Of a stretch of 64,000 nt of DNA, positions 59,426-64,000 are shown in pieces. A program made the translations under genes and the position numbers. The notes under the pieces are model-generated. The model saw only the letters and a list, made by a program, of their open reading frames with translations, did not search any database and was not told the DNA's origin. This stretch comes from Salvator merianae (taxonomy: Eukaryota; Chordata; Lepidosauria; Squamata; Teiidae): the NCBI GenBank assembly GCA_003586115.2, contig QVOM02000103.1, forward strand, positions 2,728,001 through 2,792,000, given 5' to 3'. The stretch's first letter is position 1, and the number at the start of each line of letters is the position of its first letter.

Positions 59426-59803
59426 AGGGTGTTTTTGTGCTTACATGATGTGATATGATCAGCTGACCCATATCACACAGTTCTTTGTTCTATATCAGAG
59501 GCCCTGAAGCTCATAAAAGTTCTTGGCCTCAGAGTCCTGTGGAACCCATTTCAGTGGTGCAACAAGGCCATCACTGAAATGGGTCTCCCACAGCCCTAGT
59601 ATGCCAAGATTAATATCTACAAGTATTCTGGATTTTAAGGAGACCAGGAGGCCATTTTGGGTCTCCTGATCCAAAATAAGCTCCATCTCATGCAGACAGA
59701 GCATACCGGGTGTGGTGGGACCTCTCTAGTCTGTACCAGCGTGCAGACATAGAGCATTATTGGGGGAACATAATCTGAAATTTAGGAAAGTGCAGAAAGG
59801 CCT
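59426..59803. mobile_element. Foldback MITE, family D, copy 2
   Basis: The ends AGGGTGTTTTTGTGCTT and, in reverse, AGGCCTTTCTGCACTTT form a degenerate inverted pair. Inside is a strong hairpin, ACCCATTTCAGTGGTG / CATCACTGAAATGGGT (about 59547-59583), and a second fold around GGAGACC..GGTCTCC (about 59640-59668). Confidence 0.6.
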
Positions 59804-61178
59804 TTGAGGTAGTAACTGCCACACACTGATTTCCCTATCACATCTGTAATTTATTTTAAAGGCCAGGAAATGCACTTCCAAAGTTCATATTCTCCCCTTT
59901 AATGTGAATTAGATATGAGATGGGAACACAAGCCATTTTTGAGCTGCCTTTTTTAAAAAAATGCATGTGGATTTTTTGTGATATCTGCAACCATGTAAAT
60001 TGCACATTCATGAAATTGGCACTTTTCTATCCTTTTTCCACCAAGATATATGAGAATGATTTTAAAATGCCACTTATGTCTCACTTGGTATTTGAAAGTT
60101 TTATTTTCTTGGAACAGCACCTTACAGTAAATGAAGGCCTATATTAATTGAATAACAACAATGTAGATATCTCATTCCAACTCTGGATCTCCATTCTGTA
60201 GAATAACCAGTTAATTATTTTCCCTTGGAGCTCTGAAAGTGTGAAGATCACAATCTGATCACTCCATATATATCATTACAGTGGCTCCCACTGTAAGGTG
60301 AACAATTAAAATTAATGATGCATTGTAATGTACTCTCTAGGAAAGTGACTTCTGCAAAAACACTCCTAAGTATTTTTTAAAAGAACATTGTTCAATTTTG
60401 TCACCATCAACTGACCATCCGTATTTGGTGTTTTTACTGCCATATCATAATAATCACTATCGTCGTATTATAATTAATCTTCCATTTTATTTTTCACAAT
60501 AAACAGCTAGACTAGACAACATCCTTTTAAATCCAAACTTAACCTGAGAAATTAATTCCATGTCATCAGCATATTAGAAAACTGAAATTTCTTGTTCACT
60601 GAATGTGCAAGAAAAGAAATTTGGTACATCTATGATCTAACACTTATTAACATATAAATTAACTTAAAATGTACACAGTGAATAACCCTGATTGACTTTC
60701 TTTTTAATCAGAATAAGCTTAATTAGAGACCCTTAAAGTCCAATTTTCCCCTTAACCAAGAATTGAGAATGTAACCCCGTTAAAAGTCTGAGTCTCCCAT
60801 AATCTGAATTTGTGGATAGAACAAAATCAGACATGAGATCAATAAATGCAACACAAATGTTTTTATTTTGTTTTTTCTTTCTTACATAGGTAGCTTTTTG
60901 GATCAAAGCCTGTGGGGTAATATTGTGATCTATTGTACCATGACCTTTTCAAAAAACTTGCTCACTTAAAATGTGGAAGGAGCTATCTTCACAGTTCTTT
61001 GGCTTTGATAGAAACTGGCAGTATAGTTTATGAGAAACATATTAAAAAGAAGTAGTAATTCATTTGCCTAAGATAAAAGATAAAAATAGGAAACTTTAAA
61101 TTATACATTTTAAAAGATAATGTAAGTATTATCAGTATCTGAAAAGAGTCTTGTAAATGCAGCAATCACTAATCATCA

Positions 61179-61184
<6 letters not shown>

Positions 61185-61229
<45 letters not shown>
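61185..61229. repeat. (TA)n microsatellite
   Basis: About 22 uninterrupted TA units. Confidence 0.95.
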
Positions 61230-61232
<3 letters not shown>

Positions 61233-61239
61233 CTTTTGA

Positions 61240-61500
61240 GGCTTTCCCTGAAACCAGTCTAGTAAACAACAACTTCTATTCCTTTTCTGTAATTGCAGAC
61301 CAATTCAGCAATTGATCAGAGGCAGCAATTTCATAGTAGCATCTCGTTTGAAGCTAGGCTTTGTCCACTGATTACAGTCATAAGGCTAATATTTCATCTC
61401 GTGATTGTTGTTCGCACAGTGAATGAAAGCATATTAATACATTATCAAACTCTGTTCTTGATCCGATGAAACACCTCTAATATCCTTCCAAAATTGTTCT
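61240..61500. other. Candidate conserved non-coding block
   Basis: High-complexity sequence without repeats ('gcagaccaattcagcaattgatcag', 'gattacagtcataaggctaat') stands out from its AT-rich surroundings. The regulatory role is inferred from composition only. Confidence 0.25.
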
Positions 61501-62285
61501 TTGTAATTTTATTTAGTTTATTGCAGTCATAGATTTGTATTTAAAAGAGAATAGAAAAAGAAAGGAAAAAAAAAATCTTTATTAACCACCTGGGCTTTCC
61601 ATTCAGGTATAATCTGTAGAAAGATGACCTGGATGTTTGAACAAGTTAATAGTGCAGAGTATCTTTGCCCTAGAGTTTGCTGATAATTTAAGAAGACCAA
61701 AATTTTCTTGCTAAGGGATATATTTCATTTATAACACAGTTGGGAGAATGATACATCACAGCAGTCTGCAGATTAAAAGGGGGAAAAAAAGTAAAAGAAT
61801 GAATTTCAACACCACAAAAGGAGTAAGAAGGAAGAGAGCTAGTACTAGAAAGAAGAAGTGAAGAAAAAACCAAACTCACTGATGTGACTTGCAAGGAAAA
61901 TGTTAATGATCCACAGAAAAGTAGTTGCTGTGTAAACTGAAGAAATCCACATTTCTGTATTGAAAGATGAAAATTATTCCAAGGAAAAAAGTTCTTGTAG
62001 AATAGCTGAAGTTTTAACAGCAGATCCACAACTGGATAGATTAAGCAAGGCAAGAAATTACAAGGAACTTAAACTAAATTGGGATAGCAAGAATGAGGCA
62101 TGGTAGAACTACAGCTGAGATCAAAATTGCCAGACCAAAATGTGAGGTGACAATGTGCATAGAGAATTGAAATGTAAAAAGGTGCACCATGCAGCCATGT
62201 TGACATTTATGTTTTATTGGTATCCTGTCTTTTACTATTTTTAAATGTAATGAAATGGGCACTGCTTATTTCCCTTCTCTTCTGA

Positions 62286-62613
62286 TAGAGGTGTGCACAA
62301 ATGAAAATCACATTTTGTTCACTATCAAACCAAACCCCCATTTTTTTTGCCTTGATGGCAAACAGTTTAATTGAGCAAATGTTGTTTGTGTTCAGTTTCA
62401 AACTTGTTGGAAAACCAAAAGTACCAAGTTTTCCATTTAAAAAAACACAGCAAACATGAAGTGTTTAATTGAATCAGTTGGACTCATGAGGGGTTTGTTT
62501 CAGTCCAATTTCCTGATATTCAAACAGCCACATGTTCAGTTTGATGCAGGCAGCTTTGAAACCAAACTATTTGATCACATTTTTGAACACAGACCAAACT
62601 TCGCACATCTCTA
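62286..62613. mobile_element. MITE, family G, copy 2
   Basis: It begins TAGAGGTGTGCACAAATG and ends 'aacttcgcacatctcta', whose reverse complement is TAGAGATGTGCGAAGTT. The inside carries CAAACCAAAC/CAGTTTCAAAC words like copy 1. It is non-coding. Confidence 0.65.
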
Positions 62614-63630
62614 CTTCTGAAGCATAATTATGCCCTGCATTCCTTTCCCTCAATTCCCCTTTTATTATCATACTTAGCACCTCTCATCCCTTTATGCTCC
62701 CCTGTCACCTGCTTGTAGTTTCTTTATTCCCTTCTAGCTAACCAATCTCTTAAGCATCTGGGGCAGGGGGAGCAGTGCCTGACTGTAGCAGCATATGCTC
62801 CTCATGACATAACAGAGTTTGGTGTTGCTGAACTATAATTAATGTTCCATTATTTTTTTAAGCAAGTATGCATTTAAATACCAGTGACCTGCGGTGTATG
62901 CTTAATTTAGCTTGCATGCTACCCTACCTTTAAAAAGTTGTTTATATCCGCTTTTGTAAAAATTTAATCTTGAGAACAATGGTCCTCATTTTGGGCAGTT
63001 CTAATTAATCTCTCTACATTGCACTCTGCCAATGCAAGCTGATGTTGTCCACATACATTCAACATTGATATTCTAGGTTCACAGGCACACCACTACACAG
63101 TGTTACAAATCAATTTTCTCTACTTTATCAAACAGCAGAAGTAATAAAGAAGGTCACAAATAGTACACTAGTTCCTTGGAGGTTTGTAACTTCATGATTT
63201 AATTTAAACCTCACAAGATTGAATCAAAAGTTGAAATAGTCCCTTAGGGGAATGGTTCTGTACAGATTCTGTTGATAGACATCAAGTAGCCCATCCTTGT
63301 TGGGATGTAGTGTGCTTGTTAAATCACTGGAACAAAGGAAATTTTCCCTCAGGGACGAAAAATCCCTACAGTTATCCTGTACAGTCACATTTCATCTTTG
63401 TGACTCTTTTATATGTGTGTGTGTTTTTTCCCATTTAAAAATGAATAAGTGAAAATGTCTAAAATGCTAGTTTTCCTATTGTGAATTGAGACCTATACAC
63501 TGTTGGTTCTGGCAGGCAAATGTGAGTATTAATACTCAGCTAAAACCTGCCCATCTGTTTCTCAAAACATCTCTTGCCTTGAGAAGGTGATACCCGTCAA
63601 ATTATGATGTGTCCAACATGGATCTATCTT

Positions 63631-63811
63631 GGGCCTTTCTGCAATTGGACTTATTCCAGATTATATCTCAGAATAGAGACCTGCCATCTGCATGCTAGTG
63701 CAGACTATGGTAGGCCCTGGGCAAGACCTTTTATAGTTTGCACTAGCATGTGGATGGCAGGTCCCTATTCCAGGATATAATCCGCAATAAGGCCAAGTGC
63801 AGAAAGGGCCC
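63631..63811. mobile_element. 181-bp full-length foldback MITE, family D type
   Basis: Almost the whole element is one hairpin. Arms of about 80 bp (63631-63712 and 63732-63811) begin GGGCCTTTCTGCA and run through GAATAGAGACCTGCCATC and GCATGCTAGTGCA with few mismatches, around a loop of about 20 nt. It is non-coding. Confidence 0.8.
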
Positions 63812-64000
63812 TTGATTATATCATAGTAGCCAAGACCTGATGGAAGATAGGTATGGCTTTCTGTTTTTCTGCTTTCTTCCAAACAATTCTTCAACATTCA
63901 GAAATTCCCCTGGTTGCCTACCCTTCTTGATCTGCGAAATGCCCCATAGAAACTTGATTTTACAACTATCTTTTCCTTGATCTTTATCTGAAGTATGAAA

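Larger units (their letters stand above)
51816..64000. other. Intergenic region downstream of PPARGC1A
   Basis: No gene is recognised on either strand. It contains an L1 remnant (52915-53945), a purine-rich block (56500-57960), a hAT-like MITE (58360-58565), a CTT repeat with an assembly gap, several MITEs and a TA repeat, all listed separately. The other stretches (51830-52900, 53950-56490, 59810-61180, 62620-63620) are AT-rich; 54300-54745 may be another repeat with a 'gtatgttc..gaacacagcc' pair of ends. The longest open frames here are in low-complexity or repeat sequence. Confidence 0.75.

Noticed and set aside
1..64000. Bacterial-type systems (CRISPR, operons) or tRNA/rRNA genes
   Set aside because: There are no spaced direct repeats, no Shine-Dalgarno-led gene clusters and no full tRNA cloverleaf; the only tRNA-like promoter box is inside a SINE at 33940-34165.

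Overview
This is vertebrate nuclear DNA, most likely from a squamate reptile (lizard or snake). Nine exons with GT-AG introns spell out the middle and C-terminal parts of PPARGC1A (PGC-1alpha), all on the + strand. The protein is clearly the orthologue but far more diverged in exon 8 than a mammal or bird would be. The interspersed repeats (degenerate Tc1, CR1/L3-type tails, a tRNA-type SINE with an 'AAGCCGC..GGGTATAAA' tail, many foldback MITEs) are of squamate type. The species call is inference.

Layout: 1-953 is the end of intron 4. Exon 5 is 954-1158; intron 5 (to 10127) holds a Tc1-like transposon split by a later insertion. Exons 6 and 7 (10128-10173, 10282-10355) are 108 bp apart, and the short intron carries the alternative acceptor that makes NT-PGC-1alpha. 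Intron 7 (10356-30313) is about 20 kb and holds MITEs, a pure CTG repeat, G-quadruplex motifs and a candidate frame-shifting microexon. Exon 8 (30314-31232), exon 9 (32398-32502) and exon 10 (32664-32784) encode the central region and the RS domain. Intron 10 holds a SINE, a MITE and a Ty3/Gypsy remnant. Exons 11 and 12 (39218-39339, 39681-39823) encode the RRM. Intron 12 contains a 241-bp near-perfect hairpin and a MITE built of consecutive stem-loops. Exon 13 (46879-46982) ends the protein. A 3'UTR of about 4.8 kb follows to a final AATAAA at 51795.

The nine exons join in frame (1839 nt, 612 codons plus stop), starting at a residue equivalent to about T184 of the mouse protein. No other cellular gene is recognisable. 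From 51816 to 64000 is intergenic: an L1 ORF2 remnant, several MITEs, a purine-rich block, a CTT microsatellite spanning an assembly gap, and ordinary AT-rich sequence.

Main points of interest: exact conservation of the 31-nt alternative 3' splice that gives the Leu-Phe-Leu-stop end of NT-PGC-1alpha; a second possible truncating exon in intron 7; loss of three residues, including an acetylation-site lysine, at the end of the RRM; and a very long intronic hairpin whose arms carry hammerhead-like core words. Similarities to mammalian sequences are from memory, without a database search.
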